DNA from: Megaera polyxenophila
Lineage (GTDB): Bacteria > Pseudomonadota > Alphaproteobacteria > Rickettsiales > Rickettsiaceae
Direction of reading: 5' to 3'
NCBI RefSeq assembly: GCF_029982035.1
Contig: NZ_CP104166.1
Span: 558,001-622,000, forward strand
Length of the DNA stretch: 64,000 nt
Below are positions 43,932 to 53,713 of this stretch, in pieces; the stretch's first letter is position 1; every line of letters begins with the position of its first letter. The notes beneath the pieces were generated by a model, which worked only from the letters and a program-made list of their open reading frames with translations, was not told where the DNA came from and ran no database searches. The translations under genes and the position numbers were made by a program.

Positions 43932-44575
43932 TAAAAAAGGTTATATTGTTGATTGGCCCTCCAGGTTCTGGAAAAGGTACACAAGGTAAAATCTTGGCAG
44001 AAAAATTAATGCTCCCTCATATTTCTACTGGTGATATTTTTAGAAAGATTGCAACAAATAACACTGATGAATCAAGGCTTTTATACGAGTATATGGATTC
44101 TGGTAAATTAGTGCCTTCTGAATTGGTCAACAAAATTGTAAAAACAGCTATACTTTCTGATGATTACAAAAATGGGTGTATTTTGGATGGTTACCCAAGA
44201 AATTTAGAGCAAGCTGAATATCTTAATAAAAACGTACATGCAGAAATAAGCTGTATATTTTTTAATGTGCCTGATGAAGTAGCTATAAAGAGGATTGCAG
44301 GTAGATATAACTGTGAGTCTTGTGGAAGCATATATAACAAGTATTACGATAATCCTAAAATTGAAGGCATATGCGATAATTGTGGATCTATTAAGCTACT
44401 ATTTAGATCTGATGATGACGAAAAAACGGTTTTAGCTAGGATGGAAGAGTATAAAAAAGAAACTTTACCTTTAGTTGAATATTATAAGAAAAAATGGAGA
44501 TTCTTTAATATAAATGCTACTGCTAATAAAGAAAAAATAATTGAAGAAATTGATTTGATTGCAAAAAGAATTTGA
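43928..44575 (+). CDS. adk: Adenylate kinase (four-cysteine zinc lid)
   Basis: Interconverts AMP, ADP and ATP. 215 residues with the P-loop GPPGSGKGT (10-18), STGDIFR, LDGYPRN and RSDDDEKTVLARM. The LID domain has four Cys: CESCGSIY and, about 20 residues later, CDNCGS, which should bind a structural zinc. It sits between secY and rpsM, a position found in many bacteria; no rpmJ or infA gene is present in the gap. Confidence 0.95.
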   Translation: MIKKVILLIGPPGSGKGTQGKILAEKLMLPHISTGDIFRKIATNNTDESRLLYEYMDSGKLVPSELVNKIVKTAILSDDYKNGCILDGYPRNLEQAEYLNKNVHAEISCIFFNVPDEVAIKRIAGRYNCESCGSIYNKYYDNPKIEGICDNCGSIKLLFRSDDDEKTVLARMEEYKKETLPLVEYYKKKWRFFNINATANKEKIIEEIDLIAKRI

Positions 44576-44637
44576 CTTTATCGGATATTTTTATATTATT
44601 CTGATTCTAATTATTTATAAAAATTTGGAGAAATTTT

Positions 44638-45006
44638 GTGGCAAGGATTGCAGGTGTAAATATTCCAGTAAATAAAAGGTTAGTAATTAGCCTAACATAT
44701 ATTTATGGTATTGGGCTACCTTCTGCTCAAAAAATTTGTAAGGATGCTGGTATCTCAGAAAGTAAAAGGGTTAAGGACTTAGTAGATCAGGAATTAATTA
44801 CTCTTCGTTCTCTTATAGAAAAAAGTTATCAGGTAGAAGGAGATTTAAGAAGAGAAGTTAGTCTTAATATTAAAAAGAAAAAAGATATGCGTTCCTACGA
44901 AGGTTTAAGGCATATTAGAAGGTTGCCAGTTCGTGGTCAGAATACTCATTCTAATGCTAGAACTAGAAAAGGAAAGCGTGTAGCCATTGCTGGGAAAAAA
45001 CAATAA
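44638..45006 (+). CDS. rpsM: 30S ribosomal protein S13
   Basis: Head protein that contacts P-site tRNA and bridges to the large subunit. 122 residues from a GTG start with GGAG 9 nt upstream: MARIAGVNIPVNKRL, YIYGIGLPSAQKI, and the C-terminal RRLPVRGQNTHSNARTRKGK. A 62-bp gap from adk may hold a promoter for the alpha operon. Confidence 0.97.
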   Translation: MARIAGVNIPVNKRLVISLTYIYGIGLPSAQKICKDAGISESKRVKDLVDQELITLRSLIEKSYQVEGDLRREVSLNIKKKKDMRSYEGLRHIRRLPVRGQNTHSNARTRKGKRVAIAGKKQ

Positions 45007-45022
45007 TTTAGGATATAGATAA

Positions 45023-45406
45023 ATGAGTCCGATTAGCAAAATTAAGAAAAAAAAGAAAAACATTTCGCTTGGAGTAGTTCATATTAAAGCTACTTTTAAT
45101 AACACTATTGTAACTTTTACTGATATTCAGGGCAATGTAATAGCTATATCTACTGCTGGATCACAAGGTTTTAAAGGAGCAAAAAAAGCAACTCCTCATG
45201 CTGCGCAGCTAACTGTTGATAGAGCTTCCGAAAATGCTAAAGATAATGGTATGAAAACTGTTTCTATAAGGGTTAAAGGAGCGGGGTCACAACGTGAAGC
45301 GGCTATGAGGGCAGTATTTAGCCAGAATTTTGTTGTGACTTCAATAACTGATGTTTCTGGAGTTGCCCATAACGGTGTTAGACCGCCGAAGAGGAGAAGG
45401 GTATAA
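45023..45406 (+). CDS. rpsK: 30S ribosomal protein S11
   Basis: Platform protein near the E site. 127 residues: lysine-rich N-terminus, GVVHIKATFNNTIVTFTDI, GFKGAKKATPHAAQ, and the C-terminal GVAHNGVRPPKRRRV. All family landmarks are intact. It follows rpsM by 16 nt and precedes rpoA by 30 nt; rpsD, often between them, is absent here. Confidence 0.97.
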   Translation: MSPISKIKKKKKNISLGVVHIKATFNNTIVTFTDIQGNVIAISTAGSQGFKGAKKATPHAAQLTVDRASENAKDNGMKTVSIRVKGAGSQREAAMRAVFSQNFVVTSITDVSGVAHNGVRPPKRRRV

Positions 45407-45436
45407 GTAAGCAACATTAGAGAAAAGGATAAGAAT

Positions 45437-46462
45437 ATGCTATCAATAAACAAAAACTGGAATTCGCTCATTAAACCATTGAAAATTATTTGTGCCGATT
45501 CCGGTATGGACGATAAAATTAATGTTGCTAATATAGTTGTCGAACCATTAGAACGGGGGTTTGGTTTAACTTTAGGAAATGCTTTGAGGAGGATTCTGCT
45601 TTCTTCTTTACAAGGCGCTGCTATTACTGCAATGAAAATTCCAGGAGTGGTACATGAGTTTTCCTCCAAGTCAGGTGTGAAAGAAGATGTTATTGACTTA
45701 ATCTTGAATGTAAAAAATATAGCAATCAGGATGCATAGTTTAGAGAAAAGAATTATTAGACTTAATGCTAAAGGACCATGTGTTGTGACTGCTGGCATGA
45801 TAGAGACTTCAAGTGATGTTGAGATATTAAACCCTGATCAAAAAATTTGTACCTTGTCTAAGGATGCTGAACTGGAGATAGAATTTTATTGCGAAACTGG
45901 TAGAGGCTACGTTCCTGCTAGTAGTGCCAAAGAAAAAGATTTGCCGATAGGTGTGGTAACTATTGATGCTTTATTTAGCCCGGTGAAAAAAGTATCCTAT
46001 AAAGTAGAAGATACTCGTGTAGGACAGGTAACTGATTATGATAAATTAATAATGACTGTTGAGACTAATGGCTCTATTACACCAGAGATGGCGATAGCGT
46101 TGTCTGCAAGAATTCTCCAAGATCAATTAGATTTGTTTGTCACTTTTGAAGAAGAAGAAGAAGAAAAAGCAGAGGTTTCAAGGGAGCTGGAATTTAATCC
46201 TGTTTTACTTAAGAAAGTAAGTCACCTTGAACTTTCTGTTAGATCACAGAATTGTTTGCAAAATGATAATATAGTTTATATCGGAGATCTTGTAATAAAA
46301 ACAGAAGCAGAGATGTTGAAAACCCAGAATTTTGGGAGAAAGTCTCTTAATGAAATAAAAGAAATTTTATCCAAGTTTAATTTAAAGTTTGGAATGGAAA
46401 TTCCTGGTTGGCCACCTGAAAATGTTGAAGAGCTAGCCAAAAAATATGAGGACCCATATTAA
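45437..46462 (+). CDS. rpoA: RNA polymerase alpha subunit
   Basis: Assembly platform and promoter-contact subunit of RNA polymerase. 341 residues. The N-terminal domain carries EPLERGFGLTLGNALRRILLSS (landmark ERGFGLTLGNALRR), IPGVVHEFS and the dimer interface. An acidic linker (EEEEEEKAE) leads to the C-terminal domain with ELSVRSQNCLQN and LLKTQNFGRKSLNEIKE-like helices, which bind UP elements and activators. Length and domain order are normal. Confidence 0.97.
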   Translation: MLSINKNWNSLIKPLKIICADSGMDDKINVANIVVEPLERGFGLTLGNALRRILLSSLQGAAITAMKIPGVVHEFSSKSGVKEDVIDLILNVKNIAIRMHSLEKRIIRLNAKGPCVVTAGMIETSSDVEILNPDQKICTLSKDAELEIEFYCETGRGYVPASSAKEKDLPIGVVTIDALFSPVKKVSYKVEDTRVGQVTDYDKLIMTVETNGSITPEMAIALSARILQDQLDLFVTFEEEEEEKAEVSRELEFNPVLLKKVSHLELSVRSQNCLQNDNIVYIGDLVIKTEAEMLKTQNFGRKSLNEIKEILSKFNLKFGMEIPGWPPENVEELAKKYEDPY

Positions 46463-46576
46463 ATGGGGCTTTGTAGGGCAAGTATGGGTGTAATTTAAAG
46501 TAGTAATTGTTTAAAATTTTAGCCTTAATTGATAAAAGCTAAATTAAATATAATCTGAGACATTTAGGTATAAAAA

Positions 46577-46999
46577 ATGCGTCATAAGTTAAAAGGAAGA
46601 AAACTAAATAGAACAAGTAGTCACCGAATGGCAATGTTTGCAAATATGGCAACATCTTTGATTATGAATGAGCAAATCAAGACTACTGTACCAAAAGCCA
46701 AGGAATTAAGGCCTTTTGTCGAAATTTTGGTTACCAAAGCAAAAAAAAGCAGTCTTGCTGTTAGAAGAGAGATTATCTCAAAAATTAAAGATAAGGCAGC
46801 CGCCGAGAAATTAATTTCGGTACTAGCTAATAGGTATAAAGAAAGAGCTGGTGGTTATACCAGAATAGTTAAAGCAGGTTTTAGGTATGGTGATGCGGCA
46901 CCAGTTGCTTATATTGAGTTTGTTGATAGAGATATAAATGCAAAAGGTTGTATGACCCCTAAAATAGAAGAAACAGCAGTACAAGAAACCCAAGAGTAA
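46577..46999 (+). CDS. rplQ: 50S ribosomal protein L17
   Basis: Surface protein of the large subunit near the tunnel exit. 140 residues starting MRHKLKGRKLNRTSSHR, with AMFANMATSLI, TTVPKAKELRP and RYGDAAPVAYIEFVDRD. A short acidic extension follows the conserved core. A 114-bp gap after rpoA has no clear terminator. Confidence 0.97.
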   Translation: MRHKLKGRKLNRTSSHRMAMFANMATSLIMNEQIKTTVPKAKELRPFVEILVTKAKKSSLAVRREIISKIKDKAAAEKLISVLANRYKERAGGYTRIVKAGFRYGDAAPVAYIEFVDRDINAKGCMTPKIEETAVQETQE

Positions 47000-47015
47000 A
47001 AAGAAGCATAAAATT

Positions 47016-47297
47016 ATGGCAAATCACTCATCTACAGAAAAAGCTATAAGAAAAATAGCAAAAAAATCAGCTATTAATAGAAATAGAAGAACAAGAATCA
47101 GGACTTATATTAAGAAATCTCTTTTAGCTGTTGAATCTGGTTCAAAAGAAGAAGCTGGTAAAATTTTTATTTCCACCCAATCAGAAATAATGCGTGGAGT
47201 ATCAAGAGGGTTAATCAAGAAAAATACAGCTTCAAGAAAAGTTAGTCGACTTGCAAAGAAACTAAAATCAATATCTGTTACGACTAAGTCAGAATAG
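47016..47297 (+). CDS. rpsT: 30S ribosomal protein S20
   Basis: Three-helix protein at the bottom of the 30S subunit. 93 residues with KAIRKIAKKSAINRNRRTRI, VESGSKEEAGK and GLIKKNTASRKVSRLAKK. It follows rplQ by 16 nt, an unusual place for rpsT, which is normally a separate unit in other bacteria. An accessory island begins 17 bp after its stop. Confidence 0.95.
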   Translation: MANHSSTEKAIRKIAKKSAINRNRRTRIRTYIKKSLLAVESGSKEEAGKIFISTQSEIMRGVSRGLIKKNTASRKVSRLAKKLKSISVTTKSE

Positions 47298-47370
47298 TAT
47301 AATCAGAGTTTATGGCTTTGTTGCATGAATCTGAATTTAGCTATACCACCCCTTTCCCCAAAATTCAGGT

Positions 47371-48326
47371 TTAGGCAATGCGCATAGGAATTGGTTTACC
47401 AATCTCAAACATTTTGTTTAAAAGTTGGCATTTAATTATCATTTCATTTTTCATATTATCGTCTTCTCTTGATAGAAAATTACTACCAAAAGCAGTTTTA
47501 AATCTGAAGAAGGTATTTTCTACCAACTCCCTACGTCCATATTTATTCTTGTTCCTCCATGCATGATATCCTTTATTTTGTTGATACGCAGCACTTTGCT
47601 GACGCTCAGTTTTTGCCTTCTCGGCAATAAGGTGATTCGGCGGTCTAATAGTAGGCTTTATGCCTTTTGTACGTATGATTTGATATATGTTTTTACCATC
47701 GTACCCCGAGAGTCGGCTAAAACATCTTTTGTCTTGATATTTTTTAGTAATTCTTCTACTTGAGATCTATCGTCTTTGTTGTGATGAGTTATCGTAGCGC
47801 CTGTAATAATCCCATTATTCCCAGCAGCTATATGGAGCTTCTTCCAAGTTCTTCGTATATATTGCTTATCGTGTTTGTTTTCTAGCCATTCATTACCGGT
47901 ATAAGTCTGAATCCCAGTGCTGTCTAAGCATAGGTAATCAAAATCCGTGTCTAGACTACCTAATAAAAACTCAAGATTTAATTTCCTTCCTCGTTTACTC
48001 AATGTTGTATAATCGGGACAAGTAAGCGATAGTCCCGTAAGCATAAATATCCAGTTGATAAAACCTTGGCTCTGTCTTAGTTTTAAACTAAATAGATACC
48101 TAATTTGTAAACACATCAAAATAGCCTTATCGCTATACCTTCTCTGCCCACCGCGCTTTTTATTACTTCTGCTCTCCTCGTACCAACCGTTGCTTAAATC
48201 CGAGGCGATCATAAAATCTATGCGACCTCTATTACGCAAAATATTATTATATTCTGACCAATTAGTAATTTTAAATTTTGAGCCTTTGCGAGATAGGCTA
48301 AATGATTTTTTCTTCGGTGACCGCAT
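47371..48326 (-). pseudogene. IS5-family transposase, frameshifted
   Basis: DDE transposase of about 317 codons. The first frame (48326 to 47658) contains the N-terminal domain, LCLDSTGIQTYTGNEWL with the first Asp, and VLADSRG with the second. It then goes out of frame near 47708-47713, where the coding strand reads TCTC. The other frame continues with GYDGKNIYQIIRTKG and ends with YGRRELVENTFFRFKTAFG, carrying the Glu, up to the stop at 47371. Removal of one TC pair restores DSGYDG, so a 2-bp duplication probably killed the gene. Helper function from other copies is possible. Confidence 0.8.
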
Positions 48327-48335
48327 TCGAATCTA

Positions 48336-49464
48336 TTAACCCACCAATTAAATACCCGACTTAGGCGGCATATTTTACTTCTTTCGCCTGAAATAATCTT
48401 TTGATATGTTCTGGGTTATTTTGCAGAGTCCTTAGGTAAGATTTTAAATTCCCTTGGAGTTCAGATTTTGTAAGAGGTATATGTTTCCTATTTACATTTC
48501 TTTTTAAATCGTTGTTTAAATATTCATCCGGATTATGTTGCGGAGTATACGGAGGCAGAAAAAATAAAGAAATTTTCTTTTTATGTTTCCGAGTCCATAT
48601 TTGTACTTTTTTGCTATGATGAACCTTGAGATTATCTAGGATTAAGAAGATTTTTTTCTTGGAGTATTTTACCAACCTCCGTAAAAATTCTATAAATACA
48701 TTTGTTTTTAGTGTCTCTTCGTACAGCATAAACCTTAGCTTACCGTTATTTGTAACAGTGGATATCATGTTTATACTAAATCTCTTCGATTTATGAATCA
48801 CAACAGGGGTTTTTCCTTTTAAAGAATAGCTTTGTAATACCTGACACTCTTGTTTTATCCCTACTTCGTCGCACCAATGTATTTCTGCCTTTTCATATTC
48901 TGCTTGCTTGGCTATTGACGGATATTCTTCATCTAACCAAAATTGAACCCTTTTGGGTTGCTGCTCATATGCTAACTTCTTTGGCTTTTGTGCAGTATAC
49001 CCCCATCTTCTTAAATATTCGCCTATTGTACTTAGGGGAAGAAAAAATCCACAATGTTTTTTGATGAGTGCATTAACTGATTTTCTTGACCATAATGCTG
49101 ATTTGATATTGTGATCTTCTGGTCTAGAGATATTTACGTACCCTTGTATTATTTTACTTTGATCTTCGGTTATAAGCCTTTTCTCTCCTATCTTTCTACC
49201 TCTTAACTTCCCACTAATTGCGTACTTGTCGCCTCTCTTTTCCCTCCTTACCCATTCATTTACTGTCTGGCGACTCACTCCTATTAATTCACCTACCGAC
49301 GATTGACTCTCTCCTCTTTTTACTAGTTTTAGAGCAATCTTTCTCATCGACGCTTGTGCGCTTATTGATAATTTCCTAAAATCTTCACTTTTTGACATTA
49401 TTGCATTATACAAATTCCTTCCTTCTTGGCAATAGTTATGTCGGGTATTTAATTGGTGGGTTAA
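48336..49464 (-). mobile_element. IS630-family element nested in the IS5-family element
   Basis: Inverted repeats start TTAACCCACCAATTAAATAC at 48336 and end at 49464 in mirror form. A TA dinucleotide lies on each side (48334-48335 and 49465-49466), the hallmark TA target duplication of the IS630/Tc1-mariner group. 1129 bp. It inserted 9 bp upstream of the start codon of the outer transposase, separating it from its own promoter end. Confidence 0.9.
48361..49398 (-). CDS. IS630-family transposase
   Basis: 345-residue DDE transposase. The N-terminus has a helix-turn-helix (VGELIGVSRQTVNEWVRRE), a winged-helix part with GRKIGEKRLI and the catalytic DDE core: IHWCDEVGIKQE, IFLILDNLKVHHSK and PPYTPQHNPDEYLNNDLK. 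All three acidic residues are present. I start at ATG 49398 (SKSEDFRKLS). The frame extends to 49473 but would then run through the terminal inverted repeat. The gene is intact and may be active. Confidence 0.9.
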   Translation of the reverse strand: MSKSEDFRKLSISAQASMRKIALKLVKRGESQSSVGELIGVSRQTVNEWVRREKRGDKYAISGKLRGRKIGEKRLITEDQSKIIQGYVNISRPEDHNIKSALWSRKSVNALIKKHCGFFLPLSTIGEYLRRWGYTAQKPKKLAYEQQPKRVQFWLDEEYPSIAKQAEYEKAEIHWCDEVGIKQECQVLQSYSLKGKTPVVIHKSKRFSINMISTVTNNGKLRFMLYEETLKTNVFIEFLRRLVKYSKKKIFLILDNLKVHHSKKVQIWTRKHKKKISLFFLPPYTPQHNPDEYLNNDLKRNVNRKHIPLTKSELQGNLKSYLRTLQNNPEHIKRLFQAKEVKYAA

Positions 49465-49542
49465 TATAAGCAATTTTATACGATCATAAGCATACCGGCT
49501 TATTAGATATTTCGATAGCTCAATGATTCATGCAACAAAGCC

Positions 49543-52500
49543 GATCTTGATAGTGAAAAAGCAAGAACCCGCTATGAGCTAGAGGAAAAAGAAGCTGATT
49601 TAATGCAGCTTGGCTTGGTAAAAATCAGTAGCAAACGAATAAACAACAGTTTTGCTAGCGATTACATAGGTATAAGAGAATCGGAAGAAGGGAAGTACCT
49701 AAAAGGGTATATCGAGGCAAACAAGCGAGTAGTAGAAATAATTCAAACGATTAGTATGTGGCAGCAAAAGGAATTACGGCAAAGCGGGGTGAAACCGGAA
49801 TTTTGGGAACATGAATCGTGGGATGAATTCAACAACGAGCGAAAAGTGCGCAATCAGTATGCACGGGGCATTATCGGAGGTTACGAAAGATTTGCCGATT
49901 TGATAACGCAAACGGGAATGAATTATGCAACGATACTCAAACAAGCGAAAACCTGCGAGGATAATAAATATCAGATAAATAACATAAGTACACAGCTACA
50001 TATCGAATCGACGAATTATGCGGATCTAGTTAACGGGATTCTAGAGGGCGGATTAGAATTAACTAAAAAATCCTACAACAACCTGAAGCTTGAGATTGCG
50101 GAGAATTACGGGAAGATTCAGGAAGCATATCAAAAAATAGAAGAATTAAAAGAAGACGATTTGGATTTAAGGTCTGCAATTGATATTGAAGCAAATTATC
50201 GCAAGGTTTTAATGCCTGCATATTTAGGTCGTATTTATAGGGAAGAGCCGTCCGAAGTGCTTTTAAAATATGCAGCGGCGGTAGAAAGGCACGGATTAGA
50301 GGAAGCCGTTAGGATGATAGAGGCTAAACCGACAATAATCGGCAAGCTTAAGGGATTCGGGATCGGTAGGTTTAGTTTTAGTAGCACCCGAGACGATGCG
50401 GAGGCGAATATAGAGAATATAGGTAAGCGATTAGTCGCATATAGTCGGAGTAGTGATATGGAGGAGAAATTAAGCTTGGAGCTAGCAGATAAGAAGTTTA
50501 GCGAGCAGATAGGGTTGCTGGAGGAGGAAATTGAACGATTAAAGAGTTTATTACCGTCGACTCTGGATGAAAAATTCCTCGATAAGGTGGGGAATTTCTT
50601 AGTAGATAATAAAAATAACGAAAAAAATGCGCCATTAAGCTTAAATGAAATAAGAGAATCTGAAGAGTTTGAGGCAGTATACATTAAAAATGTTCAAGCT
50701 GAGGTGGGAAATGAAACAATAGAAATAACAGATTTACCTGAAAACAAAGGGGAAATTGAACCGGCAGCACAATTTAAGGAAGAGAATCAAAAACCTGAGC
50801 AAGTACAAGTAGGGATAGAAGCAAATCAGGTAGTAAAGGGGAGGAAAGTACAAGCAGCAATTGATATTGAAGCAAATAATGATAAAGGGGCTAACGAAGA
50901 AAGTTGGGGCTACCTATGAATACAGAAACACGGGTGGAAAACTACTTGGTTATGTTGTTCGGGTTTTAGATAAAGAGGGTAAGAAACAGACATTGCCTGT
51001 CAGTTATTGCCATAATACCAAGGCGAACATTAACAGATGGTGGCTAAAAGGTTTTAGCGATAAGGGGTATAAACCGATATACGGAGCAGAAAAACTTGGT
51101 CAATCACCGCTGCAAAGGGTTTTAATTGTTGAGGGTGAGAAGGCCGCTATTGCTGCTACAAAAATCTTTCCGGAACATACTGTAATATCGTGGATGGGTG
51201 GCTCTGCGTCGGCAAGCAAGGCGAATTGGAAAGAGCTTGCAGGGAGAGAAGTAACAATTTGGCCGGATAATGACGCAGCAGGAGAAAAGGCAGCAAAAGC
51301 AATAATTACTGAAATCAACAAAGTAAACGGCTTCAGAGGAGCGGTAAATATTGTAGATACCCATGCCTTGAATTTGCCTGAGAAGTGGGATCTAGCCGAT
51401 GAATTACCTGTGCATTTAACACGAAAAGATTTAGCTGTAGCCATCAGTAATGCCAAAGTTCCAGAGAATGAAAACAGGCTTGATAAGGAACTTTCAGATC
51501 AGGTAAGAGCGGTGCTTTGCGATAAAGAATTTGGCGATTATGTTAATTACGGCGTAAAAAGAGGAAAGCTTGACTCTGGGCATGATTATCTAGATTTAAA
51601 GGATACTCTCTATAGGGAAATGCTCACTGCTTCTACAGTTTCCTTTCTGCAGGAGAATCGTAATACCAAAGAAGCTTTAGAGATGAATGAGCTGCTTAAA
51701 GAACCGGTTAAAAACATTCCTGCACTTGCCGGTAATATTCTAGAGATTTACGAGAATAGTAGAAAGAGCCAATATATCAGTAATTTTGATGCTGGTAGAC
51801 AGACTAACTCCAACAGCAAGGAGCTTGCCGAGCTAAATCCTGCTAAGGGCAAGCTTCATGATGAATTAATGCAGGATTTTGTATGGTTACATCAAAAACA
51901 GTCAGGAATGGAGTCGTTAAATAAAGTACATCAGGATAAGCTCGGTCAGGATTTAGCGGGAATCATCAAGAGTCATAGCTTGAGCTATAAAGGCTCTGAG
52001 AAAGCCATGAGTGATAGTGATCGCAAAATAGTAGCAGATAACGCTTACAAACTTATTAATAGCAAGGAATGGGGAGAAGAGCTTAAGAAAGCAGAGCTCG
52101 CCCATAAGGAAGAAGTTACTAGAAAAACCAGTGAAAAACTTATCGGTAATGTGATTAGCAAAAATCTTATCCAACTCGATAAGGCTAAAGAAGAAAATAC
52201 GGAAGTATCTGACTTTAAGGGCAATATATACACTAACAGAGATACAACTGATTTAAAAGCTAGCCATGAAAAAATGGGCAAAGAACTTGAAACTCACCTT
52301 GCCAAAGAGCCGGTACGTGATCTGGTTACAAAAGAAAAAGACAAGTATTTGGAAGCTATCAGTATTGAATTAAAAGAGTTAGAGAAATTAGGCATCAAAT
52401 ATGAGAAAGCTAAATTAGAGGAAATACTCAAATCAATGTCATATAAGGAGCGAGAAGAATACGGTAATAAAATACTCGGGGAAGCAGCTAAGAAACATAT

Positions 52501-52945
52501 TGAACCTATATTTAACAAGTATGCTAATGAGCGTGCAAATACCAATAATTTCTAGGAATTCTTAAATGTAGTTGCAAAAGAACAGGAAACCCATATTGAT
52601 TTAAGGACTAATCATCGTTTTGCCGTTCGTGCATTGGATAAACTTAACGGTGATTTAAAGTTCTCTACCATCACCAGTGATGCCTGTAAAATTAACTCTA
52701 ACTTTTTAACTAGTAAAGCAATTAGTCTTTTAGGCTATGCTGCAAAAAATCACATTGTAAGCCAAGAAAAAATAATGAAAGAAATAAATGAGCAAGGCGG
52801 TGGAATAAAGAGTATATATCATGAAGTTAAATTTAGGTGTGATGCTCACAAAGCTAGGGAGTTAAAAGCTACTCAGGAACAACAGAAAGAAACAGAGAAA
52901 CAGAACGAAATCAAGATTGATAGAGACCGTGGGATTAGCTTATAG
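49543..52945 (+). pseudogene. traA-like conjugative relaxase/helicase, C-terminal part in three pieces
   Basis: Remnant of a Ti-type TraA as found in rickettsial integrative elements. Piece 1 (49543-50919) is open right from the IS edge and helical, with PEFWEHESWDEFNNERKVRNQYARG as landmark region (ESWDEFNNERKVRNQ). Piece 2 (50861-52555) is in another frame and contains a Toprim-like fold, VLIVEGEKAAIAAT and TIWPDNDAAGEKAA, followed by helical repeats. Piece 3 (52556-52945) is in the same frame as piece 2 behind one TAG. The joins are a frameshift near 50890-50919 and a nonsense codon at 52553-52555. The relaxase and RecD-like parts are missing. The assignment rests on family memory of these domains. 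Confidence 0.65.
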
Positions 52946-53007
52946 GGGCTAAGCTGGGAAACTCCGAATGCTATTGTGGCCTCCTTTAGGAATTAGGTAG
53001 TTCACGA

Positions 53008-53421
53008 TTAAATAATAAGAGAAACACCTGCTAATTTAGCTGCTTGTTTAAGCTTTTCATCAAAAGTAGCTAATGATAGGCCAAGCCTCAAAGATAATTC
53101 TAAGTAGCAGGCATCATATAAACTTAAATTATATCTTTCTGCTAGCTCTATTGTCTCGTTCCAGACATGTTTAGAAATGGATTGATCAATAGTAATAGGT
53201 AATTCGTTTAAAGCGTATAAAGCACTTTGTCTTTGTTCTTTAGTAATACGTTTGCGCCGTTCACTTGTTAATAATACATTGGCTACTTCTAATTGCCATA
53301 TTATCGGAACTATTACGCCTATTTCACTAATTTTATTTAAAATATCTAAAGATATTGAAGGCTTTTCATCATCCATAAACCATGAAATAGTAACAGAACA
53401 ATCAAGTACAATGGAGGACAT
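53008..53421 (-). CDS. VapC-like PIN-domain toxin
   Basis: Probable sequence-specific ribonuclease toxin. 137 residues with the four acidic residues of the PIN active site: Asp7 (VLDCS), Glu45 (WQLEVANVL), Asp103 (LYDACYLELS) and Asp121 (ATFDEKL). It lies 2 nt behind its antitoxin gene, the normal order for such pairs. The family targets are tRNA or rRNA; the target here is unknown. It sits in the accessory island next to the traA remnant and is the intact part of that DNA. Confidence 0.85.
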   Translation of the reverse strand: MSSIVLDCSVTISWFMDDEKPSISLDILNKISEIGVIVPIIWQLEVANVLLTSERRKRITKEQRQSALYALNELPITIDQSISKHVWNETIELAERYNLSLYDACYLELSLRLGLSLATFDEKLKQAAKLAGVSLII

Positions 53422-53423
53422 GG

Positions 53424-53678
53424 TTAACGCCTCCCCTCATCTTTGTAACTTTTCCATTCATTCCAATTAAACTTACCTAATTGCATTGATTTGGCTAAAT
53501 TTCGTATACGCAATATTGTTGATTGTATTACTTCTTTATCAGATGTCTTTTCTATAGGAACAATTTTGGCTACATTTTTACCTCTTCTGGAAATAATAAC
53601 CTCTTCTCCCGCCATAACTTTGCTTATAATTTTTGTAAAATGTGTTTTAGCTTCAAAAGTACCTACGGATTTCTTCAT
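53424..53678 (-). CDS. Phd/YefM-type antitoxin
   Basis: 84 residues. The N-terminal dimerisation and DNA-binding fold of the Phd/YefM family is visible as VGTFEAKTHFTKIISKVMAGEEVIISRRGKNVAKIVP-like blocks (landmarks FEAKTHF and VIISRRGKNVAKIVP). The C-terminal tail (FNWNEWKSYKDEGRR) would bind the toxin. Antitoxin precedes toxin with 2 nt between them. A palindromic site lies just ahead of the start codon. Confidence 0.85.
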   Translation of the reverse strand: MKKSVGTFEAKTHFTKIISKVMAGEEVIISRRGKNVAKIVPIEKTSDKEVIQSTILRIRNLAKSMQLGKFNWNEWKSYKDEGRR

Positions 53679-53684
53679 TTTTCT

Positions 53685-53713
53685 AACTAGCTAGTTAATA
53701 TACTAGTTATATA
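53685..53713. promoter_or_regulatory. Putative operator of the toxin-antitoxin pair
   Basis: AACTAGCTAGTT (53685-53696), a perfect 12-bp palindrome, begins 7 bp upstream of the antitoxin start. A further ACTAGTT half-site follows at about 53703-53709. Phd/YefM antitoxins autoregulate through such palindromes, so this is the likely binding site. Confidence 0.5.

Larger units (their letters stand above)
47314..49542 (-). mobile_element. IS5-family element with 18-bp ends, interrupted by an IS630-family element
   Basis: Perfect inverted repeats GGCTTTGTTGCATGAATC bound the element at 47314-47331 and 49525-49542. After removing the nested IS630 copy the length is about 1.1 kb. It is different from the 1160-bp IS family of this window. 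The right end directly abuts the traA remnant. The left flank is TAT. The matching TAT is found not at this right end but after a second copy of the end at 53894-53940. Confidence 0.85.

Noticed and set aside
45196..45798. 200-codon open frame on the minus strand across rpsK and rpoA
   Set aside because: Antisense to two certain genes with perfect family motifs; low-complexity hydrophobic translation.
50235..50684. 149-codon serine-rich open frame opposite the traA remnant
   Set aside because: Serine/leucine-rich mirror of a Glu/Lys-rich coding strand; no start signal and no motif.
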